DNA of 12,193 nt. Origin: an archaeon (GTDB lineage Archaea > Nanoarchaeota > Nanoarchaeia > Pacearchaeales > GW2011-AR1). The position numbers and the translations under genes are program-made. Of this stretch, positions 5,275 through 12,193 are shown piece after piece (position 1 is the stretch's first letter; every line of letters begins with the position of its first letter). The stretch spans positions 1 through 12,193 of the forward strand of contig DAOWCW010000015.1 of the NCBI GenBank assembly GCA_030639395.1, given 5' to 3'. The notes under the pieces are model-generated. The model did not search any database, was not told the DNA's origin, and saw nothing but the letters and a program-made list of their open reading frames with translations.

Positions 5275-5739
5275 ATGTTATTTAGAACTCATATTGTTTT
5301 TTCTTTAGCGGTTTTTTTCTTGCTGAGAAATTTTTTATCTATGCCTATTTGGGTTTTGGGTTCCGTTTTATTGGCTACAATATTTGTCGATATTGATATT
5401 AAAAATAGCAAAATTGGAAATCATTGGTATTTTAGGCCTTTTCAGTGGCTGACTAAGCATCGAGGATTTTTGCATAGTTTGGTTGCGGGGGTTTTCTTTT
5501 CTTTGATTGTTGCGTCGTTTAATGGGTGGGTAGGATTTGGTTTTCTTGTTGGGTATCTTTCTCATTTGTTTTTAGATTGTTTTACAAAAGCGGGGGTTTA
5601 TTTGTTTTGGCCATTTGATTGGAAGATTAAGGGGTTTGTGAAAACTGGCGGAATTTTTGAGGATGTTGTTTTTGTCTTGTTGTTACTTTGGGATATTTTT
5701 GTCGTTGGTAAAGTTGTCTCGGGTATATTCTTTGGATGA
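5275..5739 (+). CDS. YdjM/DUF457-type membrane-bound metal-dependent hydrolase
   Basis: The product is 154 residues with about four hydrophobic segments. Polar residues of the YdjM/DUF457 pattern are visible: H6 in RTHIVFS, D39 and D41 in FVDIDIKNS, HRGFLHS (H62, R63, H67), and GYLSHLFLDCFTKAG with H97 and D101, then FWPFDWKIKG. These His/Asp sets are why the family is described as metal-dependent hydrolases; some are annotated as LexA-binding inner-membrane proteins. The biochemical reaction is not established. It begins 19 bases after the RPA stop with no clear Shine-Dalgarno site and is probably co-transcribed with RPA. The link to DNA repair by context is suggestive only. Confidence 0.75.
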   Translation: MLFRTHIVFSLAVFFLLRNFLSMPIWVLGSVLLATIFVDIDIKNSKIGNHWYFRPFQWLTKHRGFLHSLVAGVFFSLIVASFNGWVGFGFLVGYLSHLFLDCFTKAGVYLFWPFDWKIKGFVKTGGIFEDVVFVLLLLWDIFVVGKVVSGIFFG

Positions 5740-5746
5740 TATAAAT

Positions 5747-5756
5747 CCTTATAAAG
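5747..5756 (+). promoter_or_regulatory. TATA box of radA
   Basis: CCTTATAAAG is centred about 26 bases before ATG 5777 and begins eight bases after the stop of the preceding gene. It gives radA its own, probably leaderless, promoter although the genes are close. Confidence 0.55.
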
Positions 5757-5776
5757 TGAGTTGAAGTTTTTAATTT

Positions 5777-6817
5777 ATGGTTAAAAAAATTGAGGATGAT
5801 GTTTCTGGGGAAGAAGTCGAGGTTAAAACTATAAAGAAGAAGGTGGTAAAGAAAGCTAAAGAGGACGATGCACCTAAGTTGATTGATTTGCCGGGTGTTG
5901 GTCCTGGTGCTGTTGCTAAGCTTGAGGCTGCTGGGATTTATGAGTTGATGGGACTTGCTGTTTTGACTCCGGCTGGTTTGAGTGACATGGCTGGGATGAG
6001 TGAAGCTGTTGCTCGGAAGGCGATTCAGGCTGCTCGAAAGATGATGGACATGGGTTTTATTGACGGGTTGGCACATGAGGAGAAAAGGAAAGAGTTGTTT
6101 CATATTACTACTGGATCTAAAAATGTAGATAATCTTCTGGGAGGAAAAGGTATTCAGACTAAGGCGATTACTGAGGCTTTTGGGGCATTTGGTTCTGGGA
6201 AGACTCAGTTGGCCTTGTCTTTAGCTGTTGGTGTTCAGTTACCGATTGAGCAGGGTGGGGCCAATGGGAAGGCGGTTTATATTGATACGGAAGGGACTTT
6301 TCGGCCTGAGAGGGTTAGGCAGTTTGCTGAGGGGATTGGTGCCAATGCGGATAAAGTGTTGAAAAATATTTTAGTTGCTCGAGCTTTTAATTCAGACCAT
6401 CAGATGTTGTTGCTGGATAGGGTTGCAGATTTGATTAAAGATGGTGAGCCGATTCGTTTGATGATTATTGATTCTTTGACGGCACATTTTAGGGCTGAGT
6501 ATTCTGGTAGGGGACAGTTGGCTGATAGACAGCAGAGGTTGAATCGGTATTTGCATAATTTAATGAAGGTTGCTGAGCAGAATAATTTAGCGGTTTATGT
6601 TACGAATCAGGTTATGTCGGATCCGGCACAGATGTTTGGAGATCCTACGAAGGCTATTGGTGGGAATATTGTTGGGCATGCTTGCACATATCGGATGTAT
6701 CTTCGACGGGGGAAGAAAGATTCTCGAGTTTGTAAGTTGATTGATAGTCCGGACTTGCCGGATAATGAAACGGTTTTTATGATTGAGACTTCGGGTCTTC
6801 GTGACATCGATCTTTAA
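5777..6817 (+). CDS. radA: DNA repair and recombination protein RadA
   Basis: The product is 346 residues. It is the archaeal RecA/Rad51 recombinase that forms filaments on single-stranded DNA and drives strand exchange. Residues 1-32 are a Lys/Glu/Asp-rich tail. Residues about 35-95 hold the helix-hairpin-helix domain (LPGVGPGAVAKLEAAGI). The core begins at ITTGSKNVDNLLGG. Walker A is GAFGSGKTQ (136-144), with Ala where most archaeal RadA have Glu (GEFGSGKT). VYIDTEGTFRPER (168-180), Walker B LMIIDS (228-233), the DNA-binding loop regions HFRAEYSGRGQLADRQQ and VTNQVMSDP...GGNIVGHA, and the C-terminal strands are all present. There is no intein. Length is normal. RPA lies two genes upstream and supplies the partner protein for presynaptic filament formation. 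Confidence 0.96.
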   Translation: MVKKIEDDVSGEEVEVKTIKKKVVKKAKEDDAPKLIDLPGVGPGAVAKLEAAGIYELMGLAVLTPAGLSDMAGMSEAVARKAIQAARKMMDMGFIDGLAHEEKRKELFHITTGSKNVDNLLGGKGIQTKAITEAFGAFGSGKTQLALSLAVGVQLPIEQGGANGKAVYIDTEGTFRPERVRQFAEGIGANADKVLKNILVARAFNSDHQMLLLDRVADLIKDGEPIRLMIIDSLTAHFRAEYSGRGQLADRQQRLNRYLHNLMKVAEQNNLAVYVTNQVMSDPAQMFGDPTKAIGGNIVGHACTYRMYLRRGKKDSRVCKLIDSPDLPDNETVFMIETSGLRDIDL

Positions 6818-6819
6818 TT

Positions 6820-6851
6820 AATTTTAATTCTTTCTGTTAAGAATTAAAATT
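6820..6851 (+). terminator. AT-rich hairpin directly after radA
   Basis: A perfect 13-base inverted repeat (6820-6832 with 6839-6851, six-base loop TCTGTT) starts three bases after the radA stop. The arms are almost all A/T, built on AATTTTAATTCTT. No long T-run follows (TTGTTGGGTTTG). It is well placed to protect or define the radA 3' end. Its strand symmetry means it could also act on DNA. Confidence 0.5.
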
Positions 6852-6921
6852 GTTGGGTTTGTGCGGAGCTAATAGGTGCAATGTATGTTTCTAGCTTGGA
6901 CACTAACAGGTACGTCATAAG

Positions 6922-6931
6922 GATTATATAA
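6922..6931 (+). promoter_or_regulatory. TATA box of the giant Cys-rich gene
   Basis: GATTATATAA is centred about 28-29 bases upstream of ATG 6955. No Shine-Dalgarno site precedes the ATG. The spacing fits a transcript that starts at or within a few bases of the start codon. Confidence 0.5.
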
Positions 6932-6934
6932 TTG

Positions 6935-6958
6935 CCATCTTTGGTAGTTTAAAGATGG
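6935..6958. promoter_or_regulatory. inverted repeat covering the start of the giant gene
   Basis: CCATCTTT (6935-6942) and AAAGATGG (6951-6958) are perfect complements around GGTAGTTT. The right arm contains the ATG at 6955. Because the predicted transcription start is close to the ATG, only part of the repeat would be in RNA, so it is better read as a DNA-level operator between TATA and start. This is the same geometry as the palindrome at 2362-2381. Confidence 0.4.
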
Positions 6959-9900
6959 TGTTTTGGTTGTCGAGGTATTTTTCATTGGGACTTGTTTTAG
7001 TTGTTGGTGTCCTATTGGGGTTGAATTCGGTTAGTGCTTATAATTGTTGGGATTATGATGATGACCAGGTGAATTGTGATTTGAAGAGTGATTGTATTTA
7101 TCATTCTGAGTCTTGGGGGGGTTGGTGTGAGGAATTGAATTGTTGGAGTTTGTGGGCGCAGAGTGATTGTGAAGATACGACGCTGACTACTGCGATTGAT
7201 AAAGATTGTCAATGGAAGAGTGCTAGTGATTATGGTTGGTGTACGCAAACTTCGTGTTGGAGTTTTCAAAATACGAATGAAAGTTATTGTGAGGATTCTT
7301 CTGTTAATGGTGGTTTGAATTGTGAATGGAGTTCACAGTGCCATGGATGGAATGATCAGATTGATTGTTGGGGGTTATCTAATGAGACTTCTTGTAATGA
7401 TGTTTCGGGATGTTCATGGGGAGATTGTATGGATATTGGATGTTGGAATTATAATACGCAAGAAACTTGTGTGAATGCTAATGGGTCTCGTGGAGATAGT
7501 TGTTTGTGGAATTCGGATAACAATTATTGTTATGAACCTTCGTGTTGGGATTATGGTGGATCGAGTTATAATGAGTCGTATTGTGAAAATTCTTCGGCTA
7601 GAGGGATAGAGTGTACGTGGGTTGATAATGCTTATCAGCAGGATTCGTGCGTTGAGCCTTCGTGTTGGCTTTATGATTATACTAATGAGAGTGCTTGTAC
7701 TAATACTAGTTTGAATGGGAATTTGAGCTGTAGTTGGGATGGTCAGTATTGTATGATGGGTGGTTGTTGGGATTATTGGGATGAAAGTAGTTGCGGTGTT
7801 GCTGATGGTTGTAATTGGGAGACGGGTGATGGTGATGGTTGGTGTGAGGAAGTTCAGTGTTGGAGTTTTGATAGTTGGAATAGTGGAAATGAGAGTTATT
7901 GTGTAAATAATATTTTTAATTTGAGTTGTCAGTGGTATAATGATAGTTATGCTGGAGATGGAACTGGTTGGTGTGACCCGGATATTGGAGATTTAGAGTG
8001 TGCTAATTTTACTAATGACAGAGATTGTATGGATAGTTATTATTGTTGGTGGCAGTGGGATGATTGGATGAATACTTCTGCTGGAGGAAGTTGTTCGGAT
8101 CCAATGTGGGGGGCAGGGGATTATGTTGATGAGGATAGTATTTTCAAGGAGTGGAATCCTGGGTGTTATATTTTTGATATGAATTCGACTGATTGTAATA
8201 GTGTTGTTGGGTGTAATTATAGTGGAGGTGCTTGTGAGACAGTCGGGAATGAAGATAATGTAATTATTAATGTCAGTGCTTCTTATATTAATGATAATGG
8301 TTTGAATTGTTCGATGGTTAATGACTCTCAGATGTGTAATAATATTCCTGCGTTTTCTACTTGTTGTGGGTGGACTAATGGAAGTTGTGGTTCTAAGTTA
8401 GATAAGTCTTGTTGGGAGAATGCAGATATGGAACAGCAGGGACTTGGAATTATTGCTTGTGAGGATGTTGGAATGCAGACTTCGACTGCTGGAGAGGGGG
8501 AGATATTATGTCAGCAGATTGCGGGGTATCCTTTGTATATGCCTTGTGTTTGGAATAATGATAGTAATACTTGTAATTTTAAGTCGGATGATATTTTTGG
8601 GAATAGGACGCAGAGTTTTGCGTTGATTGAGAATAAGAAGAATTGTGAGGCTGCGAATGGGAAATGGATTCAGGAATTTTATTGTGAGGGCAATGTGTCT
8701 ATTCCGGCTGGGCGATGTGAACAGAAGGGTTCGGATGAGAGTAATTGTGATAAGGCGTGTTTTGCTTGTGAATATGAGTTTAGTGGGGCTGTGCATAATT
8801 CGAGTAGCGTTGCTGAGAAATATTGTTATGATTCCAAATTAGGTTATTGTGAGTTTTTGGCAGATAGCTCTGCTTCGAATGGTTTTGGTTTATGTAGGGC
8901 CAAGGATGAGTTTGTTGGAGGGGCAGTTAGTGATTGCAAGAGTGATTGTGGAAGTTGCACTTATTTTGGCAACCCTAAATCGTCGACTTATTCTGATGCT
9001 AGACCGGATTTAGTTCCACCTATCTTGACTAGTTATGATATTTGTAATACGCCTGAGTGTTATTGTGATTATGCGTATGAATTTGGCAATGTGGCTTGTA
9101 AGTGGGTTGAGGATTTGTCGAGTACGGATGTTGGTGGGTATTGTGTAGATAGTAGTGAGAAGACTTGTGCAGATTCTTGTGATAGGTGTTATACTCAAGA
9201 TAATTGTGTTGATGTTGGCAGGAGTGCTTTGGATGGAGTTGGTTCTTGTGAGTGGTCGTCAGATAGCTTGATTTGTTCAAAGAGAGAGGGTGTGGATGGT
9301 ATTGCTGAGGTATGTTGGGATGGTATTGATAATGATGGAGATGGTTTAGTTGATTGTGGAGATTCTAATTGTTATGCTGATTCATTTTGTGGTTTTGTTT
9401 CTGGTGATTGTTTTGGATGGTTTACTCAAGAAGGTTGTGAGGCTGCTCAGTTGGATAGTGGCTTGAATTGTAGTTGGGTTTCGGATGCCTGGGGAAGTTG
9501 GTGTGATTTTCCTGGAATGGATTGTTGGCAGGCGGATGGGAATGAGACTAGCTGTAATTTGAAGAATGCGACTTGTGAATGGTTTGGTGGAGATAGTACT
9601 AGTGGTGGTTGGTGTGAACAGGATTGGAATATGGGTGGCGATTGTTATAGTCTTATGAGTGAGGATTCTTGTGGTACTGGTGTGAATTGTACTTGGACGA
9701 ATGATAGTTGGTGTGATGGAGAGGGGTCTGATAATACTTGGTGTACTGATCAGGGAGGCTGGTGTGATCCTGCTGGATTTGCTCCTAAGAATTGTTGGGT
9801 GGCTGACAATACTAATGAGAGCTATTGTTTAGAACAAGATGCTAGTTGTTATTATGATGGAGATTGGTGCATGGAGCAAGGTTGTTGGAATTATGATGGA

Positions 9901-12193
9901 AATGAGAGTGGTTGTGGTGATGTAGAAGGTTGTAGTTGGGAGGTTAATGATTGGGGTTCAATGTGTGAGGTAGATTGGGGTGCTAATTGTTGGCAGTTTG
10001 ATAATGCTACCTGTGGTGTTGGAAATGATTGTATGTTAAGGACAGATACATGGGGAACGTGGTGTGATCATAAGTTTAGTGCTTGTTGGGATTTGGAAGA
10101 AAGTGCTTGTGATTCTAGTTCAGATTGTAATTGGGATGAATATATGTGGAATTGGAAGACAAACACTCAGGGTTCTTGTGATGCTGCTTGCTTTAGTTTA
10201 GATGATTCTACTTGTGGAACAACAGATGGATGTAGGTTGAGTACTGGATGGTGTATGGATGATAGTATGGGAGGGAGTGCTGGTGGAATGGATTGTTGGC
10301 AATTTGTGAATGATAGTTATGAAGTAGAAAGTAGTAATTGTTCGACTACTGATGGATGTAGGTGGAAAGAAGAGGGATGGTGTAATCCTAAAGGGTTTGA
10401 TGGTGGTGGAATAATCGGTGCAATAGGTGGTGGGACGACTTCGGGAATGGAGTGTTGGAAATATGATGGGAATCAAAGTTTGTGTGAAGATAGTTCTACT
10501 ATTGATATGAGTTGTGTGTGGATGGAAGAGTTTAGGCCGTTTTGTGAGCCAGACTGGAGTGCCGAGTGTTGGATGTATTATGATAATACGACTGTTGATG
10601 CGAATGGAGATGTTTGTGGGAATGTGACTGGATGTATGTGGAATGATGATCAGAGTTATTGTATGAATGTGTTCGACCAGTGTTGGAATAACCAGACATT
10701 GAGTAGTGATAATGATACATGTAATGCGAATGCTTATTGTAACTGGACGGATGGTTCGTGGGATCAATATTATACTGGTGATGGATGGTGTGAGCCGGCT
10801 CCATTTAAGGCTACGACTCAGGCAGAATGTGATGCGATTGGCAATGCAAGGTGGATGAGTGGATGGTGTAATACGCCTGGAATGTATGATATGTTTGGTG
10901 AGATGGAGATGGGTGCTCCTGTGATAATTGCTATGGATAGTATGGGAGATAATACGACGACAGGGAAATATCTTGATTTAATGGGAGTTGGAATGAAAGA
11001 TATGGATGGCAGTTATGGATTTGGTTCGACTACTGTTAATTTTGCTGAGGCTGGTATTTGTAATAATGAGAAGATAGGATTTAATGGGGCGAATTTTGGT
11101 AGTGGAAATGAGACGGTTAAATATTATGTTTATTTGGATAGTGATGGGAGCACTGTTGGAGGCTGTGCTTTGAGTGACAATTCTTCGGTTGCTGGCTATG
11201 AGTTCTTTTTTACCTATGAGGCTTCTTATAATAATACGTTAGGGAGGGCGACTGAGACGTTTAGTGCGAAGAAGTGTGGTTCGACTGGATGGGTTACTGC
11301 GGATATTAGTTTGAGTACATGGAAGGAGAAGATGTGTGGGGAGATTCAGGGTCCTATGATTGCGGTTGATAAATCTGCTTTAGAGAAGTTCCCTGTTTTG
11401 TATGATTCTAGTGCTGATATTAGGGTCTATGTTGCGATTGCTGGAGCGGAAGGTAATGCGAGTTCTCCTTCTGATATGGCTGGTCCTGGATGGGTGACAC
11501 CTGGGGCGATTGATTTTCCAATAATCGGATTTTTTGATTTAGGGGCGAGTAGTGCGACATTTGAAGATATACTTATGAGTGGGGGCTTTGTGAAAGGAGA
11601 GGATTGTTATAACCTTGTGGATGATAATAATGATGGGTTGGTTGATTGTGCTGATTGGGATTGTGAGTTTGCACCTCATTGTGTTAGTTCTGGTGTGAAT
11701 GCGATTGGTTATATTGATAGCTCAATGCCTTTGATTACGGGAGTTAAGATTGAAGAGTATTCGGATGCGGCGTTGATAATGTATGATACAAATAAGCCGA
11801 CGAATGGGACGATGATGTTTTATTATAATGATTCGACTTGTACGATTATTAATGATACTATTTATGACTCTACTGTTTTGAGTAGTGTAAGAAATTATAC
11901 TAGTTGGCATTATGCAAGCGTATATAATGATTCTGGCGTTAATTCTCTTGATTATGTTTTGAATAATGATAGTGATTATTATTATAAATTGAAGGTTTGT
12001 GATTCGAGTGGCAGGTGTAGTATTAGTGCTTGTTCGTCGTTTAGAACGGCTGAGAGTTCTGATAAGTGTGGTTATTGTAATTTTGTTACGATAATTTCTC
12101 CTCCGACTGGGTGGACCGTTTCTTATGATTTGGATGCTAATGGGACTTATGAGCATACTCAGGGGCAGATGTGTGGTCCTGTGGCTGGTATGA
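6955..12193 (+). CDS. giant secreted Cys/Trp-rich modular protein (3' end outside window)
   Basis: Translation from ATG 6955 runs 1,746 codons to the window edge without a stop. Residues 1-28 are a signal peptide (MVFWLSRYF, long Leu/Val core, SVSA), so the mature protein begins at YNCW outside the cell. A hand count gives about 148 Cys, nearly all before residue 1,310, together with many Trp, Asn, Asp and Gly and numerous N-x-S/T sequons (NES, NDS, NET). The order is: Cys/Trp modules (31-400), divergent Cys-rich stretch (404-780), DNDGDG motif (about 787-803), a second module block (819-1310), a Cys-poor beta-rich region (about 1320-1540), a second DNDGDG-like motif (about 1552-1575) and an Fn3-like domain (about 1590-1700). 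Lys is scarce in the modules, which look acidic. It is probably a disulphide-rinforced surface or adhesin-like protein; that role is inferred. No membrane anchor is seen, so one may lie in the missing C-terminus. Confidence 0.85.
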   Translation, partial: MVFWLSRYFSLGLVLVVGVLLGLNSVSAYNCWDYDDDQVNCDLKSDCIYHSESWGGWCEELNCWSLWAQSDCEDTTLTTAIDKDCQWKSASDYGWCTQTSCWSFQNTNESYCEDSSVNGGLNCEWSSQCHGWNDQIDCWGLSNETSCNDVSGCSWGDCMDIGCWNYNTQETCVNANGSRGDSCLWNSDNNYCYEPSCWDYGGSSYNESYCENSSARGIECTWVDNAYQQDSCVEPSCWLYDYTNESACTNTSLNGNLSCSWDGQYCMMGGCWDYWDESSCGVADGCNWETGDGDGWCEEVQCWSFDSWNSGNESYCVNNIFNLSCQWYNDSYAGDGTGWCDPDIGDLECANFTNDRDCMDSYYCWWQWDDWMNTSAGGSCSDPMWGAGDYVDEDSIFKEWNPGCYIFDMNSTDCNSVVGCNYSGGACETVGNEDNVIINVSASYINDNGLNCSMVNDSQMCNNIPAFSTCCGWTNGSCGSKLDKSCWENADMEQQGLGIIACEDVGMQTSTAGEGEILCQQIAGYPLYMPCVWNNDSNTCNFKSDDIFGNRTQSFALIENKKNCEAANGKWIQEFYCEGNVSIPAGRCEQKGSDESNCDKACFACEYEFSGAVHNSSSVAEKYCYDSKLGYCEFLADSSASNGFGLCRAKDEFVGGAVSDCKSDCGSCTYFGNPKSSTYSDARPDLVPPILTSYDICNTPECYCDYAYEFGNVACKWVEDLSSTDVGGYCVDSSEKTCADSCDRCYTQDNCVDVGRSALDGVGSCEWSSDSLICSKREGVDGIAEVCWDGIDNDGDGLVDCGDSNCYADSFCGFVSGDCFGWFTQEGCEAAQLDSGLNCSWVSDAWGSWCDFPGMDCWQADGNETSCNLKNATCEWFGGDSTSGGWCEQDWNMGGDCYSLMSEDSCGTGVNCTWTNDSWCDGEGSDNTWCTDQGGWCDPAGFAPKNCWVADNTNESYCLEQDASCYYDGDWCMEQGCWNYDGNESGCGDVEGCSWEVNDWGSMCEVDWGANCWQFDNATCGVGNDCMLRTDTWGTWCDHKFSACWDLEESACDSSSDCNWDEYMWNWKTNTQGSCDAACFSLDDSTCGTTDGCRLSTGWCMDDSMGGSAGGMDCWQFVNDSYEVESSNCSTTDGCRWKEEGWCNPKGFDGGGIIGAIGGGTTSGMECWKYDGNQSLCEDSSTIDMSCVWMEEFRPFCEPDWSAECWMYYDNTTVDANGDVCGNVTGCMWNDDQSYCMNVFDQCWNNQTLSSDNDTCNANAYCNWTDGSWDQYYTGDGWCEPAPFKATTQAECDAIGNARWMSGWCNTPGMYDMFGEMEMGAPVIIAMDSMGDNTTTGKYLDLMGVGMKDMDGSYGFGSTTVNFAEAGICNNEKIGFNGANFGSGNETVKYYVYLDSDGSTVGGCALSDNSSVAGYEFFFTYEASYNNTLGRATETFSAKKCGSTGWVTADISLSTWKEKMCGEIQGPMIAVDKSALEKFPVLYDSSADIRVYVAIAGAEGNASSPSDMAGPGWVTPGAIDFPIIGFFDLGASSATFEDILMSGGFVKGEDCYNLVDDNNDGLVDCADWDCEFAPHCVSSGVNAIGYIDSSMPLITGVKIEEYSDAALIMYDTNKPTNGTMMFYYNDSTCTIINDTIYDSTVLSSVRNYTSWHYASVYNDSGVNSLDYVLNNDSDYYYKLKVCDSSGRCSISACSSFRTAESSDKCGYCNFVTIISPPTGWTVSYDLDANGTYEHTQGQMCGPVAGM
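7045..8160 (+). repeat. first block of about ten Cys/Trp protein modules
   Basis: Modules begin with Cys-Trp at 7045, 7141, 7255, 7366, 7441, 7543, 7663, 7765 and 7858, then a divergent one at 7999. The pattern is C-W-x(3-10)-[N/D/S]-x-S-x-C, 5-12 residues, C-x-W, 4-15 residues, (W)-C, 3-6 residues, next C-W. Each is about 25-47 residues with usually four Cys. The match is at protein level; DNA copies have diverged, so the duplication is old or under constraint only on key residues. Confidence 0.7.
8164..9303 (+). other. divergent Cys-rich segment of the giant protein
   Basis: This stretch keeps a high Cys content but largely loses the C-W...C-x-W...W-C rhythm. It includes TCCGWTNGSCG (near 8359), a single C-W at 8410, a less Cys-dense piece with NRTQSFALIENKKNCE, and clustered pairs such as CDKACFACE (8746-8772) and CNTPECYCDYAYEF. 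It may be several small disulphide domains. I recognise no named fold. Confidence 0.5.
9313..9364 (+). other. MopE-like DNDGDG calcium-type motif, copy 1
   Basis: The translated segment CWDGIDNDGDGLVDCGDSNC matches the pattern C-x-D-G-x-D-N-D-G-D-G-x-x-D-C-x-D-x-x-C seen in MopE-like and other secreted proteins. The Asp/Asn spacing suggests a calcium loop held by two Cys. The metal assignment is inference from the pattern. Confidence 0.65.
9409..10878 (+). repeat. second block of about twelve Cys/Trp protein modules
   Basis: Modules start at C-W or C-F/Y: 9409 (CF), 9526, 9646 (CY), 9793, 9883, 9988, 10084, 10189 (CF), 10294, 10453, 10567 and 10681. The spacing is about 90-200 bases. The same C-W...C...C-x-W...W-C order holds, with small losses (the first Trp changed to Phe or Tyr, C-R-L for C-x-W at 10233). 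Two modules have long Gly-rich tails, for example the GGGIIGAIGGG run near 10405-10437. The block ends at MSGWCNTPG. Confidence 0.7.
11608..11688 (+). other. MopE-like DNDGDG-type motif, copy 2
   Basis: Translation gives DCYNLVDDNNDGLVDCADWDC followed by EFAPHC. It aligns with the motif at 9313-9364, with NND replacing DND-GD. It separates the Cys-poor beta-rich region from the Fn3-like domain, so such motifs appear to mark domain boundaries in this protein. Confidence 0.6.
11725..12054 (+). other. fibronectin type III-like domain in the giant protein
   Basis: The segment from PLITGVKIEEY through ALIMYDTNKPTNGTMMFYY, then WHYASVY, YYYKLKVCDSSGRCS and SSFRTAE follows the Fn3-like order I know: a strand with 'T-N/D-K-P', then a His-containing turn, then Y-Y-Y-K-L-K-V-x-D-S-S-G, ending S-F-x-T. 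It resembles the extracellular Fn3 or phosphatase-N domains common in archaeal surface proteins. Assignment is by pattern only. Confidence 0.5.

Noticed and set aside
5627..6103. 158-codon minus-strand frame opposite DUF457 and radA
   Set aside because: It overlaps two clear genes and the radA promoter, and its Ser/His/Leu-rich product has no recognisable domain.
6852..6921. tRNA or other structured RNA between radA and the giant gene
   Set aside because: No cloverleaf, T-loop (GTTCGA) or box C/D pattern was found. Only a weak AGCTA/TAGCT pairing is present.
7012..7269. Minus-strand open frame inside the giant gene, with others at 8506-8796, 9010-9280, 10198-10804 and 11722-12156
   Set aside because: These are the complement of the Cys/Trp-rich coding strand. 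Their Thr/Ile/His-rich low-complexity products and lack of promoters mark them as shadows caused by scarce T-A-A/T-A-G/T-G-A on that strand.
8420..8842. Plus-strand frames of 68 and 71 codons within the giant gene
   Set aside because: They lie in a different frame from the continuous 1,746-codon frame and have Arg/Leu-rich nonsense composition.
7045..10878. DNA-level tandem repeat or CRISPR-like array in the Cys/Trp region
   Set aside because: Repetition is at the amino-acid level with variable spacing. No identical DNA units of fixed length with spacers are present.

Overview
This window looks like a piece of an archaeal genome. It has A+T-rich DNA with an archaeal informational gene set: RadA recombinase, a two-OB-fold RPA with a zinc site, aEF-1beta with its small zinc-ribbon neighbour, a TrmB-type regulator and an archaeal type II A24 prepilin peptidase. 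Several start codons sit about 26 bases behind TATA boxes with no Shine-Dalgarno site, as in leaderless archaeal transcripts. The compact proteins, the peptidase operon with tiny membrane proteins, and the very large Cys-rich surface protein suggest a DPANN lineage (Woesearchaeota/Pacearchaeota-like). That lineage call is inference.

Layout. 1-316: the 3' end of an unidentified gene, then a small, very basic protein. 341-1545: a tight operon of two tiny membrane proteins and the prepilin peptidase, which carries a short repetitive in-frame insertion. 1633-2358 (minus): a TrmB-family regulator with a 20-base palindrome at its start, divergent from a small secreted protein at 2447-2779. 2806-4110 (minus): a HIT-fold protein without the catalytic histidine, a 75-residue unknown, aEF-1beta and a 48-residue zinc-ribbon protein. 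4281-6817 (plus): RPA, a DUF457/YdjM-type membrane protein, and RadA with its own promoter. The last two form a compact single-strand-binding and recombination neighbourhood. 6818-6954: an AT-rich hairpin after radA, then a promoter and an inverted repeat at the next start.

6955-12193: one reading frame, open to the window edge (1,746 codons, no stop), encodes a secreted protein with about 148 cysteines. It has a signal peptide, about ten Cys/Trp modules, a divergent Cys-rich stretch, a DNDGDG (MopE-like) motif, a second block of about twelve Cys/Trp modules, a Cys-poor beta-rich region, a second DNDGDG-like motif and a fibronectin-III-like domain. Its 3' end lies outside the window. This is the most unusual object here, and I do not recognise the Cys/Trp module as a named family.

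No rRNA, tRNA, CRISPR array, insertion sequence or integrase was seen. No gap between genes exceeds 300 bases.
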